NCBI RefSeq assembly: GCF_000733935.1
Contig: NZ_JPON01000001.1
Coordinates: forward strand, 2,154,501 to 2,218,500
Direction: 5' to 3'
DNA length: 64,000 nt
From: Methylomarinum vadi
GTDB taxonomy: Bacteria > Pseudomonadota > Gammaproteobacteria > Methylococcales > Methylomonadaceae
The translations under genes were made by a program, and so were the position numbers. This document shows positions 1 through 9,261 of this stretch, piece by piece. Numbering within the stretch: position 1 is the first letter of the stretch; the number at the start of each line of letters is the position of its first letter. The notes beneath the pieces were generated by a model, which saw only the letters and a list, made by a program, of their open reading frames with translations, did not search any database and was not told the DNA's origin.

Positions 1-168
1 CAGTTGCAGACGCCCCCATTCAACCTCGTAGCGGTCCAGCTCCCGCTCCATTTTCTGTATTTCGATAAATATCCGGCGCGACTGGTATTTGCTGAAGATC
101 ACCGCTAGCGCGGACATCAACAAAATCAGACTCAAACCGGCTAACAGAGTCTTTTTCGATACCGCCAT
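1..168 (-). CDS. ftsL: Cell division protein FtsL (partial, runs off the window)
   Basis: Reading leftwards from an ATG at 168, the first 56 codons give a short basic N-terminus, one hydrophobic segment (about residues 8-24) and then a charged, coiled-coil-like stretch ending in an EWGRLQL motif typical of FtsL. FtsL is a bitopic inner-membrane divisome protein that works with FtsB and FtsQ to activate septal wall synthesis. The ATG directly abuts the rsmH stop codon, so it is almost certainly cotranscribed with mraZ and rsmH. The C-terminal half lies outside the window. The call rests on position and topology as much as on sequence. Confidence 0.85.
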   Translation of the reverse strand, partial: MAVSKKTLLAGLSLILLMSALAVIFSKYQSRRIFIEIQKMERELDRYEVEWGRLQL

Positions 169-1095
169 TTAACGCTTCTCTGCCACCCGCATTACCGCGC
201 TGCGCGCCCGCGGATTGCGCCGCAACTCTTCCTGTCCGGCGCGGATTGCCTTGTCTATCGTTTTCAATCGCCCCTGTTCGATATCCCGCTCCAAAACCGG
301 TAGTCTGCCGGGGTTGAATTTTCGCCCGGATTCGGCTCGAATAAAGCGCTTGACGATCCTGTCTTCCAGCGAATGAAAAGAAATCACCACCAAGCGCCCT
401 CCCGGCGCCAACACTTGTACCGCTTGCTCGAGGCCTTCTTCAATCTCCTGCAATTCTTGGTTAAGTGCTATTCTGATCGCTTGAAACGTGCGGGTTGCCG
501 GATGCTTATGCTTTTCCCGATAGGGAATGACATCCTCGATCAACCTAGCTAACTGCAGGGTCGTCCTTAACGCCTCCCGCTGTCTTCTTTCGACAATCGT
601 CCGGGCTATTTTTCGGGCGAACCTTTCCTCGCCGTACTCGAACAACACTTTACTTAATTCATTTTCCTCGACTTCGGCCAACCATTGCGCGGCAGTCATG
701 CCGGCGCTCCCGTCCATGCGCATGTCCAACGGCCCATCCTGTAAAAAACTAAATCCCCGATCGGCGGTGTCCAATTGCGGCGAGGACACTCCCAAGTCCA
801 TCAAGACGCCCCTCACCTTGCCAACGGCGTCATACAGTTCGACAGCCTTGGTCAATTCGGAAAAACGGCCATGGTACAGCACGAATCGTTTGTCTTTCTG
901 CAATTCTTGCGCATTAACCGACTCAATCGCCTCGACGTCACGGTCGATTGCCAGCAAACGGCCGGACTCGTCCAATTGCTGTAGAATCCCGCGGCTATGA
1001 CCGCCTCGCCCAAAGGTGCAGTCCAGATACCAGCCATCGGCTTCTATTTTTAGAAAATGCAACGCTTCTTCAAATAAGACCGGCAAATGCTCCAT
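169..1095 (-). CDS. rsmH: 16S rRNA (cytosine1402-N4)-methyltransferase RsmH
   Basis: 308 residues, normal length for RsmH (MraW). It methylates N4 of C1402 in 16S rRNA using S-adenosylmethionine; RsmI, also in this window, adds the 2'-O-methyl to the same nucleotide. The SAM-binding motif with DCTFGRGGHS is at about residues 25-34, DLGVSSPQLD near residue 100, and the family signature SFHSLEDRIVK near residue 240. The gene follows mraZ by 11 bp and abuts ftsL, the classic head of the dcw cluster. The ATG start at 1095 gives the conserved N-terminus H-x-P-V-L. Confidence 0.97.
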   Translation of the reverse strand: MEHLPVLFEEALHFLKIEADGWYLDCTFGRGGHSRGILQQLDESGRLLAIDRDVEAIESVNAQELQKDKRFVLYHGRFSELTKAVELYDAVGKVRGVLMDLGVSSPQLDTADRGFSFLQDGPLDMRMDGSAGMTAAQWLAEVEENELSKVLFEYGEERFARKIARTIVERRQREALRTTLQLARLIEDVIPYREKHKHPATRTFQAIRIALNQELQEIEEGLEQAVQVLAPGGRLVVISFHSLEDRIVKRFIRAESGRKFNPGRLPVLERDIEQGRLKTIDKAIRAGQEELRRNPRARSAVMRVAEKR

Positions 1096-1106
1096 AACGT
1101 CCCTGC

Positions 1107-1574
1107 TTAAAACGACAATGAATCCAAGTCTTCCAAACCTTCGCTGTCATCGCCACTCAACCACTCGTCTTCCTTGGCTTGCCAGGCTTCTTCGTTCCAG
1201 ATTTCGAATTTATTCAGTTGCCCAACCAGCACGATATGTTTATCCATGGAAGCAAATTTTCTTAATTTCTCAGGCAACAACAGGCGTCCTTGATTGTCCA
1301 TTTCACATTCGGAGGCATTGCCGATGACAAAGCGGCGCAATTTACCCGCCATTTTATTTAGCGTCGGCAACTTGCTGATGGTATGTTCCAACCGCTCCCA
1401 TTCCGGCAACGGATAAAGCCACAAACACCCTTGCTCACCGACGCATTTTTCATCGACCGCCACGGTCACGACCATTTGCCGCTCGCAACAATCCTGCAAT
1501 TCCGGCCGATAGCGAGTCGGAATCGTGATACGACCTTTCGTATCTAAATTGATTGTGCTGATACCACGAAACAA
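1107..1574 (-). CDS. mraZ: Transcriptional regulator MraZ
   Basis: 155 residues with two SpoVT/AbrB-like DxxxR repeats, DTKGR at residues 11-15 and DNQGR at 93-97, the hallmark of MraZ. MraZ forms a ring-shaped oligomer that binds repeats upstream of its own gene and represses the division and wall cluster. The family N-terminus (MFRG) is reached only with a TTG start at 1574, preceded by a GGGG ribosome-binding stretch, so a TTG start is inferred. It is first in the mraZ-rsmH-ftsL run, and a matching operator lies just upstream at 1590-1613. Confidence 0.95.
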   Translation of the reverse strand: MFRGISTINLDTKGRITIPTRYRPELQDCCERQMVVTVAVDEKCVGEQGCLWLYPLPEWERLEHTISKLPTLNKMAGKLRRFVIGNASECEMDNQGRLLLPEKLRKFASMDKHIVLVGQLNKFEIWNEEAWQAKEDEWLSGDDSEGLEDLDSLSF

Positions 1575-1589
1575 AATTGACCCCGACTA

Positions 1590-1613
1590 TCCAAAAAATT
1601 CCATTTTTTTCCA
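1590..1613 (-). promoter_or_regulatory. Probable MraZ operator (three TGGA repeats, 10-bp spacing)
   Basis: Read on the minus strand, TGGA occurs three times with exact 10-bp spacing (plus-strand TCCA at 1590, 1600 and 1610), only 16-39 bp upstream of the mraZ start. A fourth copy at 1631 is one base out of phase. MraZ of E. coli binds three TGGGN boxes with 5-bp spacers in the same position. The match in number, phase and place supports autoregulation; the box differs by A instead of the third G. Confidence 0.75.
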
Positions 1614-1974
1614 CTTTATCTCATTTATGTTCCACTATAGATAGCAAACTATTTTTAGTCAAGGCCGAGGAACTTTTAATTTCCTTTTTCTCTACAATGA
1701 CTTAGGGTCATTTTTACCTCCTTTCTTTTAGTGCAAAATTACAACATCAAAAACTTATTCCTTTCATAAGGTTAATTGATGTTATTGATGCCATTTATAA
1801 ATAAAACAACAGTCAAATATGATGAATTGCTAATTCATTGACACCTACTTACCCTGCCTCTCAACTTACAAATGGGAAGATCTTTCTACCTCACTCTGTG
1901 GATTACTTTTGTATTTCCCACTCACCCTTTCCGTCTATATTTCAACCATTTGTTTCAGCTCATTGGAATGACAA
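1614..1974. other. A+T-rich intergenic region upstream of mraZ
   Basis: About 360 bp without a credible gene. It should contain the mraZ promoter, but I see no unambiguous sigma-70 box. A nested inverted repeat lies at 1743-1783: outer arms AACATCAA / TTGATGTT and inner arms CTTAT / ATAAG. It is not followed by a T-run on either strand, so it looks more like a protein-binding site or a structured leader than a terminator. Confidence 0.4.
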
Positions 1975-2944
1975 GTGAAAAGAACCGATAAAACATTAAT
2001 CGAACAAATGCAGATCAGTGAAGCGGAAATTGAACTCAGAATGGTATTGCTTAACCTGGACACCCGTGCGCTGAACCTACTGGTCAACCATAAACTCCTC
2101 ATCAAGGAAAATATCGACCGGATCGTCAAGGAATTTTATGACAAGCAAACCGATATCGATGAAATGTCCCTCGTCATCGGAGATGCCAACACTTTAGCCC
2201 GTTAATCCCAGGCTCAACATCGCTATGTTCTCGATTTATTTTCAGGCTCATGCAAAAGCGACTATGTTAACAATCGCTTGCGCATCGGCACCATCCACAA
2301 ACGCATTGAAGTCAGCCCCAAACTTTATCTTTCGGCGGTCAGGTCGCTAAAGCAAATTCCCAATGATACCCTGGCTTCGAACAGCCGGGACCAAGCCCCC
2401 TGGACAAATTACTGTATTTCGACACCACCCTGATATTCAATACCTATATCACCAGCTTGATCGGCGAAATCGAAAGCGAAAAAAACGTACCGAACTTTAT
2501 GCGCAAAACCTGGAGGAAAAAGCTGCCGAAAGAACCCGACACCTAGAACAATTGACCAAACTCGATCTACTGACCAATTTATTCAATCATCGAGCCATGC
2601 AGGGACATCTGAAACGGGAATTACTGATTACCAAGAGGCGGCAAAACAAGCTCTTCATCATTTATTTCGATGTGGACGATTTCATGACCATTAATGACAA
2701 GGAGGGCCATTTGCAAGGCGATGAATTCTGCATTATCTTGCCGGAATGCGATATCCCAGGGAGCCGCAAAATTTGCTAGCGAATCATCGACGAATTCAGC
2801 AAAAGATTCCCCGAACTGACGCTCAGTTTCGGTATCGCCGAAACAGGACCGGAAGAATTTAGCGAAAAAGAAATATTGTTAAGAAGAGCCGACAGCAATA
2901 TGTATCTTGCAAAAAAGGGAACCGGCTTTCGGATATGCGCTTGA
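1975..2944 (+). pseudogene. Degenerate globin-coupled diguanylate cyclase
   Basis: Similarity to a sensor/GGDEF protein runs across three reading frames. The first part (1975-2205) resembles the N-terminus of a protoglobin-type sensor and ends in TAA at 2203; the same frame continues with VLDLFSGS and IHKRIEVSPKLYLSAVRSLK. A frameshift near 2390 leads into LLYFDTTLIFNTYITSLIGE. A second, in an A-run near 2480, leads into the linker and GGDEF start (LDLLTNLFNHRAM, FDVDDFMTIND). An internal deletion then joins KEGH directly to QGDEFCIILP, removing about 40 residues around the active site, and TAG follows at 2777. The ending (LSFGIAE, MYLAKKGTGFRIC) stops at 2942-2944. It cannot make c-di-GMP. 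Its original start is uncertain; GTG at 1975 is the nearest candidate. Confidence 0.85.
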
Positions 2945-3064
2945 ACGGGCTTATCGAGCCAAAAAAAAGGATTATCATCGCTCTCAGTTAGCGACAATCA
3001 AAATGAGAAACCCGTCACAATTCTAACTAACCAAGTCAGTTTTTGAGCAATAAGATGGAATTGG

Positions 3065-3421
3065 AACGAGTTGGCCTGTAAGCCGGGTTCTGTCGTGAAC
3101 AGTCATTCATCTGGGCTGCAAGTCACCCCGCAGCTCTAGCAATCTACCCAGGAACCGCGCGGGCCACGCGTATGCTCCTCTATTTGATCTTGCTCCGGAT
3201 GGGGTTTACCCTGCCACCGCTGTTACCAGCGGCGCGGTGCGCTCTTACCGACACCATTTCACCCTTACCAGCCCACTCGGAAGTGATCTGGCGGTATATT
3301 TTCTGTGGCACTTTCCGTAGGCTCACACCCCCCAGGCGTTACCTGGCACCCTGCCCTGTGGAGCCCGGACTTTCCTCCGCTCCACCTTTCGGTGAAACAG
3401 CGACTGTTCGGCCAACTCGGC
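3065..3421 (-). ncRNA. rnpB: RNase P RNA (class A)
   Basis: The minus strand carries the standard bacterial RNase P RNA landmarks. The 5' and 3' ends pair perfectly over 10 bp (P1 helix: 3410-3419 with 3067-3076). Conserved core blocks are present, including GAGGAAAGTCCGGGCTCC near the 5' end, GGTAAACCCC and TAGATTGCTAGAGC in the middle, and GACAGAACCCGGCTTA near the 3' end. It is the catalytic RNA that matures tRNA 5' ends. Length about 357 nt is usual. Its place between rsmI and mraZ is the order I recall from pseudomonads. Ends are set from the P1 helix and may be off by a few bases. Confidence 0.97.
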
Positions 3422-3425
3422 GTGC

Positions 3426-3431
3426 ATTATA
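3426..3431 (-). promoter_or_regulatory. -10 box of the rnpB promoter
   Basis: A perfect TATAAT on the minus strand lies 5-10 bp before the inferred 5' end of RNase P RNA, the right distance for transcription to start at the P1 helix. No good TTGACA is seen 16-18 bp further upstream. Confidence 0.6.
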
Positions 3432-3495
3432 CCTCAACCAGACGATTGACATTCAGTTATTTTAAGCCTTCTTCTGCGGACGCTTTCATCAAGAT

Positions 3496-4341
3496 TTAGC
3501 GTTCCTGTCCCATTTCCAGCGCAGCCTGATACAAAAGTTTTTTTCGCTGCCCGGTAATTTCCACCGCCATTGCGACGGCGGTCTTGATCGAACATTGGCC
3601 CAACAATACCCGTAAAATTCTACGCTCTTCCGTACTGATACCTTCGCCCTTCGTTTCCGGTTTGGCGCCTTCGACGATCACGACAAATTCCCCTTTGCGC
3701 ATATTTTCGTCGGCCTTGACCCGCTCGACGACATTCATCAATCGATCCTTGACGATGGTTTCATGTAATTTGGTCAGCTCCCTGGCGACCACGATTTCAC
3801 GATCAGGTGGCAGAACAGCAAGCATATCCTCCAGCGACGCCAAGATCCGATGACTAGACTCATAAAAAACCCAGGTCGCGGTCTCCTGCAATTTTTCCTC
3901 AAAAAATGCCTTACGGGCTCCTGCCGTGCGCGGCAAAAACCCTTCGAAAAGAAACCGGGTTACCGGTAAACCCGATACCGACAACGCCGCGATCAGGGCA
4001 CAAGCGCCCGGCACGGGTGAAACCTCGATCCCCTGATCCCTCGCCAACTTAACCAGCGGCATACCGGGGTCGCTCACCAACGGCGTACCGGCATCCGAAA
4101 CCAGCGCAATGACCTCTCTCTGTTGTATTTTTTCCACAAGCATGGGCGCCACTTTGTCCTCATTATGCTGATGCAGAGAAACGACCCGATTTGAAATACC
4201 GTAATGCTGCAACAATAATTTAACGTGACGTGTATCTTCGGCCGCGATCAAATCGGCCTGTTGTAAAATTTCCACAGCTCTGTGGCTAAAATCTGCTAAA
4301 TTACCTATTGGTGTTGCGACAACATATAATTTACCCGGCAT
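3496..4341 (-). CDS. rsmI: 16S rRNA (cytidine1402-2'-O)-methyltransferase RsmI
   Basis: 281 residues from the ATG at 4341, chosen because the family starts just before LYVVATPIGNL. RsmI is a tetrapyrrole-methylase-fold enzyme that 2'-O-methylates C1402 of 16S rRNA. TPIGNL is at about residues 10-15, EDTRHVKLLL near 34-43, and SDAGTPLVSDPG near 80. An upstream in-frame extension runs into the divergent lpoA coding region and is unlikely. The gene is divergent from lpoA across about 50 bp and reads towards rnpB. Confidence 0.96.
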   Translation of the reverse strand: MPGKLYVVATPIGNLADFSHRAVEILQQADLIAAEDTRHVKLLLQHYGISNRVVSLHQHNEDKVAPMLVEKIQQREVIALVSDAGTPLVSDPGMPLVKLARDQGIEVSPVPGACALIAALSVSGLPVTRFLFEGFLPRTAGARKAFFEEKLQETATWVFYESSHRILASLEDMLAVLPPDREIVVARELTKLHETIVKDRLMNVVERVKADENMRKGEFVVIVEGAKPETKGEGISTEERRILRVLLGQCSIKTAVAMAVEITGQRKKLLYQAALEMGQER

Positions 4342-4390
4342 CTGTGTTTTCGCCCTCTTGTGTGAATTAACTTTTAAAGGTTCGACCATC

Positions 4391-6307
4391 ATGATGACCC
4401 GCCATCGCTTGACGTGCTGCTTTTTCGGCCTCGCCCTGTTATCTGCCTGCACCCCCGTTCCAACACAGAACCAGTTGTTTCTCGAACAAGCGGCGGAAGC
4501 GGACAATTTGATGTCCGCCGGCCAACACAAACAGGCAGCCCGATTGTATCAGAATCTGGCGGAAAGCCAGCCGACCAGGCAAAACCAATTTCGCCTGCTC
4601 GCGGCGCGGGCACTGGTCCGCTCGGGAGACCATGACAAGGCAAAACAATATGCCGACAGCATCGACCCGGCCGGCTTGTCGGAACAACAACGGCAACAAC
4701 TGAACCTGGTGTATGCCCAAATCAACCTAAGCCATGGCAACGCGGAACAGGCTTTGCACCGACTACAACTGGTCCGTCCCGACCTGTTGCACAGCGAAGA
4801 CCGCAAAGGCTTTTATCAATCGGAAGCGTTTGCCTATTCTTTGACCGGCGACCTGTTGGCCAGCGCCAAAGCCCGCATACAATTAAGCGAATTACTGACT
4901 GCCCCCCAAGAAATCAACGAAAACAACGCCGCCATTCTAGAAACCCTCAGCTTATTGCCTCGACAAGCACTGATATTAAACCAACCCCCAGCCCCAGACA
5001 TTTTGGGCGGATGGATGGCATTGGCCAATTTGTTGCAACAGCGCCCCAGCGACAACGTCGAATTCTCCGATGAATTGCTTCGCTGGCGGCGTAATTTCCC
5101 CACTCACCCGGCTAACAGCGGTTTCCTGCAAGCCTATCTGCAAAAACCACACCATGCTTTTAAACAACCCTCCGCCATTGCCATTCTGCTACCGGAATCA
5201 GGGCCGTATGCACAAGCCGGCAAAGCCATACGCGAAGGCTTCATGGCGGCTTACTATCAGCAACAAAACAATGCACCGCAGCCGACGATCCGCTTTTACG
5301 ATAGCCATCAAGGCCACCCCATCACGCTTTACGACCAGGCCGTCGCCAACGGCGCCGAACTCATCATCGGCCCCTTGGAAAAAGACAACATTGCCGCGTT
5401 GGCTGCCGGCAGCGAATTGAACGTCCCGGTGCTAGCGCTGAATCATGTCGACAATCTCAGCAAGAGCAATCTTTTCCAATTCGGCTTGAGCCCCATTGAT
5501 GAAGCCCGACAACTTGCCGCCAAAGCCTGGCAGGAGGGCCACCAAAAAATCCTGATCCTGACGCCACGAGGAGAACAAGGCGAACGCATCGCCAATTATC
5601 TAGCGGAGGCCTGGCTACAGGCGGACGGCACAGTACTGGCAACACAATCCTTCAATGCCAACGAACATGACTTTTCCTATCCGATCCAACACATTCTTAA
5701 TCTGGACGAAAGCGAAAGGCGTTACCGGCAATTACGCAACCTATTGGGAAGAAACCTGAAATATACCCCAAGAAGACGCCACGATGTCGATGCCATCTTC
5801 ATCAACGCCTACCCGGTCACGGCCCGCTCATTGAATCCTCAATTGCGTTTCTATCATGCCGTCGATGTGCCGGTTTACGCCATGCCCCAATTATATAGCG
5901 GCGTCCCCAATCCCTCCCAGGACATCGATCTCAATAACATCACTTTTTGCGATATCCCTTGGCTGTTTCCCTCCGCTTATCAAGGAGAACTCAACCAGGA
6001 AGCCCTGCGCAACAGTTGGCAGCAATTTCCCAATGTTTATTTGCGCCTGATCGCCCTCGGCATCGACGCTTACAACCTGGTATCACACCTCGACAAACTC
6101 GATACGGCAAAATACCACGGCGCGACCGGCGACCTGTTGTTGAATGGTGAAAACCGCATTACACGCCAATTAATCTGTGCAAAATTCACGGACGGCATTC
6201 CAGTCGTAACGGGTTTTACCGATCCGGCCAGCGAGGACTATCAAAGCATCGCGACCGACGAACCATCTCCATCACCCTCTGATTCTCCCGCCTCCGATGC
6301 TCGATAA
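4391..6307 (+). CDS. lpoA: Penicillin-binding protein activator LpoA (outer-membrane lipoprotein)
   Basis: 638 residues from the ATG at 4391; an adjacent ATG at 4394 is equally possible, and AAAGG lies about 10 bp upstream. A signal peptide ends in a lipobox LLSAC with the lipidated Cys at residue 20. The N-terminal third is helical and TPR-like; the C-terminal part (about 255-600) has a periplasmic binding-protein fold with AILLPESGPYAQAGKAIREGF. LpoA reaches from the outer membrane through the wall to stimulate PBP1A. It overlaps yraN by 11 bp and heads lpoA-yraN-diaA-dolP. The usual divergent partner rsmI is present. Confidence 0.93.
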   Translation: MMTRHRLTCCFFGLALLSACTPVPTQNQLFLEQAAEADNLMSAGQHKQAARLYQNLAESQPTRQNQFRLLAARALVRSGDHDKAKQYADSIDPAGLSEQQRQQLNLVYAQINLSHGNAEQALHRLQLVRPDLLHSEDRKGFYQSEAFAYSLTGDLLASAKARIQLSELLTAPQEINENNAAILETLSLLPRQALILNQPPAPDILGGWMALANLLQQRPSDNVEFSDELLRWRRNFPTHPANSGFLQAYLQKPHHAFKQPSAIAILLPESGPYAQAGKAIREGFMAAYYQQQNNAPQPTIRFYDSHQGHPITLYDQAVANGAELIIGPLEKDNIAALAAGSELNVPVLALNHVDNLSKSNLFQFGLSPIDEARQLAAKAWQEGHQKILILTPRGEQGERIANYLAEAWLQADGTVLATQSFNANEHDFSYPIQHILNLDESERRYRQLRNLLGRNLKYTPRRRHDVDAIFINAYPVTARSLNPQLRFYHAVDVPVYAMPQLYSGVPNPSQDIDLNNITFCDIPWLFPSAYQGELNQEALRNSWQQFPNVYLRLIALGIDAYNLVSHLDKLDTAKYHGATGDLLLNGENRITRQLICAKFTDGIPVVTGFTDPASEDYQSIATDEPSPSPSDSPASDAR

Positions 6308-6659
6308 ATTACGCCGGTTACATTTGCAGCGCGGCGATCAGGCCGAACAACAAGCCTTGGATTTCCTGATCGAACAAGGACTGCAATTGGTCGATAGAAA
6401 CTACCGCTGTAAAAACGGCGAACTGGACTTGATCATGCAACATGCTCACACCTTGGTCGTGGTGGAAGTTCGTTTCCGCACCAGCGCTCAATACGGCGGC
6501 GCGGTGGAAAGCATTACCTCACGAAAACAATCACGTATAATAGCGACAACGCAACACTATATGATGAAGCACAAGATTAACAGCGCCATCCGTTTCGATG
6601 TCGTCGCCATCACGGGCGACCGACGCATCGAATGGATTCAAAACGCCTTTCAAAGCTAA
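6297..6659 (+). CDS. yraN: UPF0102 family protein YraN
   Basis: 120 residues, the usual size. The endonuclease-like core of the UPF0102 family is visible: RNYRCKNGELDLI around residues 34-46 and VVVEVRFR around 54-61, the acidic and E-x-K/R-type positions of a restriction-like fold. Its biochemical function is not settled. The start overlaps the lpoA end by 11 bp and diaA follows after 3 bp, so it is translated within this operon. Confidence 0.9.
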   Translation: MLDKLRRLHLQRGDQAEQQALDFLIEQGLQLVDRNYRCKNGELDLIMQHAHTLVVVEVRFRTSAQYGGAVESITSRKQSRIIATTQHYMMKHKINSAIRFDVVAITGDRRIEWIQNAFQS

Positions 6660-7250
<591 letters not shown>

Positions 7251-7251
7251 T

Positions 7252-7830
7252 ATGAAACGAATTTTTCCTTTGCTGTTGATTCCAATGCTTACCAACGGCT
7301 GTTCGGCAATTGCTACCGGCGGCGCCGAAGTAACCGGCCTGTCGTTGCTGCACGACCGCCGCACCAGCGAAGTGATGTTAGTCGACGAACGCATTGAAAT
7401 CAACGCCGGTATCGAACTCAATGCCCACGACGATATTCGCGACCGTTGTCATGTCAATGTCACGGCCTACAACGGCAAAGTATTGATCACGGGCGAGGCG
7501 CCCACTGCCGAGCTACGCGATAAAATCGTCGGGATCGTGCGGGTTATCTCCGGAGTCAAATTGGTGCATAATGAACTGGCCATCGCCGAACCAACCTCGC
7601 TGGGCAGCCGCTCGAAAGACACCCTGATCACCACCAAAATTAAGGCTGCGTTGAGCGAGGTTAGAAACTTGCCCGGCTTCGACGCCACCCGCGTCAAGGT
7701 CGTTACCGAAAATGGCGTCGTCTACCTGATGGGGCTGCTTCACCGCAACGAGGGCAATGTCGCCACCGAAATCGCCAGACGCGAAGATGGCGTTAAACAG
7801 GTGGTAAAAGTATTCGAATATATCGAATGA
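7252..7830 (+). CDS. dolP: BON-domain outer-membrane lipoprotein DolP
   Basis: 192 residues from the ATG at 7252, which directly follows the diaA stop and places a signal peptide first; an upstream start would precede the signal with extra residues. The lipobox LTNGC puts the lipidated Cys at residue 17. Two BON domains follow (about 45-110 and 120-190), typical of DolP (YraP), which binds anionic phospholipid and supports outer-membrane integrity at division sites. It is the last gene of the lpoA operon. Confidence 0.92.
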   Translation: MKRIFPLLLIPMLTNGCSAIATGGAEVTGLSLLHDRRTSEVMLVDERIEINAGIELNAHDDIRDRCHVNVTAYNGKVLITGEAPTAELRDKIVGIVRVISGVKLVHNELAIAEPTSLGSRSKDTLITTKIKAALSEVRNLPGFDATRVKVVTENGVVYLMGLLHRNEGNVATEIARREDGVKQVVKVFEYIE

Positions 7831-7886
7831 TTGACCGCAACCACCCCGTTTTATAGACTCACAATTTTTCTTAACTTATCGCCGCC

Positions 7887-8054
7887 ATGAACAAATTGTC
7901 ATTATTCCTGATCCCCGTATTGCTAGCCCTGCTAACCGCCTGCGCGCCTGAAATCGGCAGCGAGGCTTGGTGCGAAGACATGAAAGAAAAACCGAAGGCC
8001 GATTGGACCGCGAACGAGGCGGCCGATTTTGCCAAACATTGCTTATTCAAATAA
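7887..8054 (+). CDS. Small DUF3012 lipoprotein
   Basis: 55 residues. The signal peptide ends in LLTAC with a lipidated Cys at residue 19, followed by the compact DUF3012 sequence containing GSEAWCEDMKEKPK, DWTANEAADFAKHC. Function is unknown; members are short lipoproteins with two conserved cysteines. It lies 56 bp after dolP and its end overlaps the convergent amidohydrolase gene by 8 bp. The protein match is clear despite the short length. Confidence 0.85.
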   Translation: MNKLSLFLIPVLLALLTACAPEIGSEAWCEDMKEKPKADWTANEAADFAKHCLFK

Positions 8055-9261
8055 CGCTCGTCACGGCGCCTGTATTCCAACAGGATACTGGCGCCAACTG
8101 CATCTCCACCAGCTTCACCCAATAACTGGCACCGACCGGTAAAATATCGTCATTGAAATCGTAATGAGGATTATGTAGCAGGCAACCGCCGGCTCCCGGC
8201 CCGTTACCCAACCACAGATAACAGCCTGGCTTTTGTTGCAACATGAAGGCGAAATCCTCCGACCCCATGCTTGCGACCGGTTGCAGATCGACCGCTTCGC
8301 TCCCCACCACAGCTTGGGCTGCCGCTATCGCCGCTGCCGTTTCCGCGTCACTGTTCCAAGTCACCGGGTACCCCGGATTTTCCGGATTAATCTTGACGTC
8401 GGCCCGCAAACCGAAACATTGCGCAACCGACTCGGCGATGTGACGAATTTTGTTCTCGATCAGCGCCTGTACGTTGGTATTGAAACAGCGATAAGTCCCC
8501 CGCAACACCACTTCGTCCGGAATCGCATTCCAGGTATTGCCGCCATGAATCTGCGTGACACTGACCACCGCTGCCTCGACCGGGTTAACATGCCGGCTGA
8601 CAATGGCTTGCAATGCTGTCACCGTTTGCGCGGCGGCCAGCATCACATCATCGCCTAGATGCGGCATGGCCGCGTGAGTCGCCGTGCCGCATAGCCGAAT
8701 CTCGAAACAATCGAAGGACGCCATCATCGCCCCCGGCTTGACGGCGAAATGTCCGGCCGGAATATCCGGAAAATTATGCAGCCCGAACACGGCTTGGGCC
8801 GGAAATCGCTCGAACAAGCCATCGTCGATCATGCGCTTGGCCCCGGCCCGCCCTTCCTCGGCCGGCTGGAAAATAAAATACACCGTGCCGTCGAAATGGC
8901 GATTTTCCGCCAGATATTTTGCCGCCCCCAACAGCATCGCGCTATGCCCGTCATGGCCGCAAGCATGCATCTTGCCAGGATGGCGCGATTTATATTCCAC
9001 GTCGTTACGCTCCTCGATGAACAGCGCATCCATATCGGCGCGCAGTGCAATTTTGCGCTTGCTTTGACCGACCGACAAGATCCCCACCACCCCGGTCACA
9101 CCCAGCCCGCACTCGACCTCCAAACCGAAACTTTGCAACTGCCGACAAATAAAGTCGGCAGTCTGTTGCTCTTCATAAGCCGTTTCCGGATATTGATGAA
9201 AATGCCGTCGCCACTGTCGCATTTCCTCATGTAACATTGCGATATCAGGATAGATGTTCAT
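8047..9261 (-). CDS. M20 family amidohydrolase (hippurate hydrolase-like)
   Basis: 404 residues, standard for the M20D zinc amidohydrolases that cleave N-acyl amino acids. Metal and catalytic signatures are present: ADMDAL near residue 75, HACGHDGHSAMLLGAAKYL near 100, and PAEEG near 135, with a conserved MGSEDFAFM near 355. The product is cytosolic by sequence, with no signal peptide. The natural substrate cannot be told from sequence; N-acetyl-diaminopimelate or other N-acyl amino acids are typical. It stands alone and converges on the DUF3012 gene. Confidence 0.9.
   Translation of the reverse strand: MNIYPDIAMLHEEMRQWRRHFHQYPETAYEEQQTADFICRQLQSFGLEVECGLGVTGVVGILSVGQSKRKIALRADMDALFIEERNDVEYKSRHPGKMHACGHDGHSAMLLGAAKYLAENRHFDGTVYFIFQPAEEGRAGAKRMIDDGLFERFPAQAVFGLHNFPDIPAGHFAVKPGAMMASFDCFEIRLCGTATHAAMPHLGDDVMLAAAQTVTALQAIVSRHVNPVEAAVVSVTQIHGGNTWNAIPDEVVLRGTYRCFNTNVQALIENKIRHIAESVAQCFGLRADVKINPENPGYPVTWNSDAETAAAIAAAQAVVGSEAVDLQPVASMGSEDFAFMLQQKPGCYLWLGNGPGAGGCLLHNPHYDFNDDILPVGASYWVKLVEMQLAPVSCWNTGAVTSVI

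Noticed and set aside
3172-3499. Open frames on the plus strand with Cys/Pro-rich products
   Set aside because: They lie antisense to the RNase P RNA, whose helices and conserved blocks explain the sequence.
4342-4530. N-terminal extension of rsmI
   Set aside because: It runs into the divergent lpoA coding region, and the conserved family start is at 4341.
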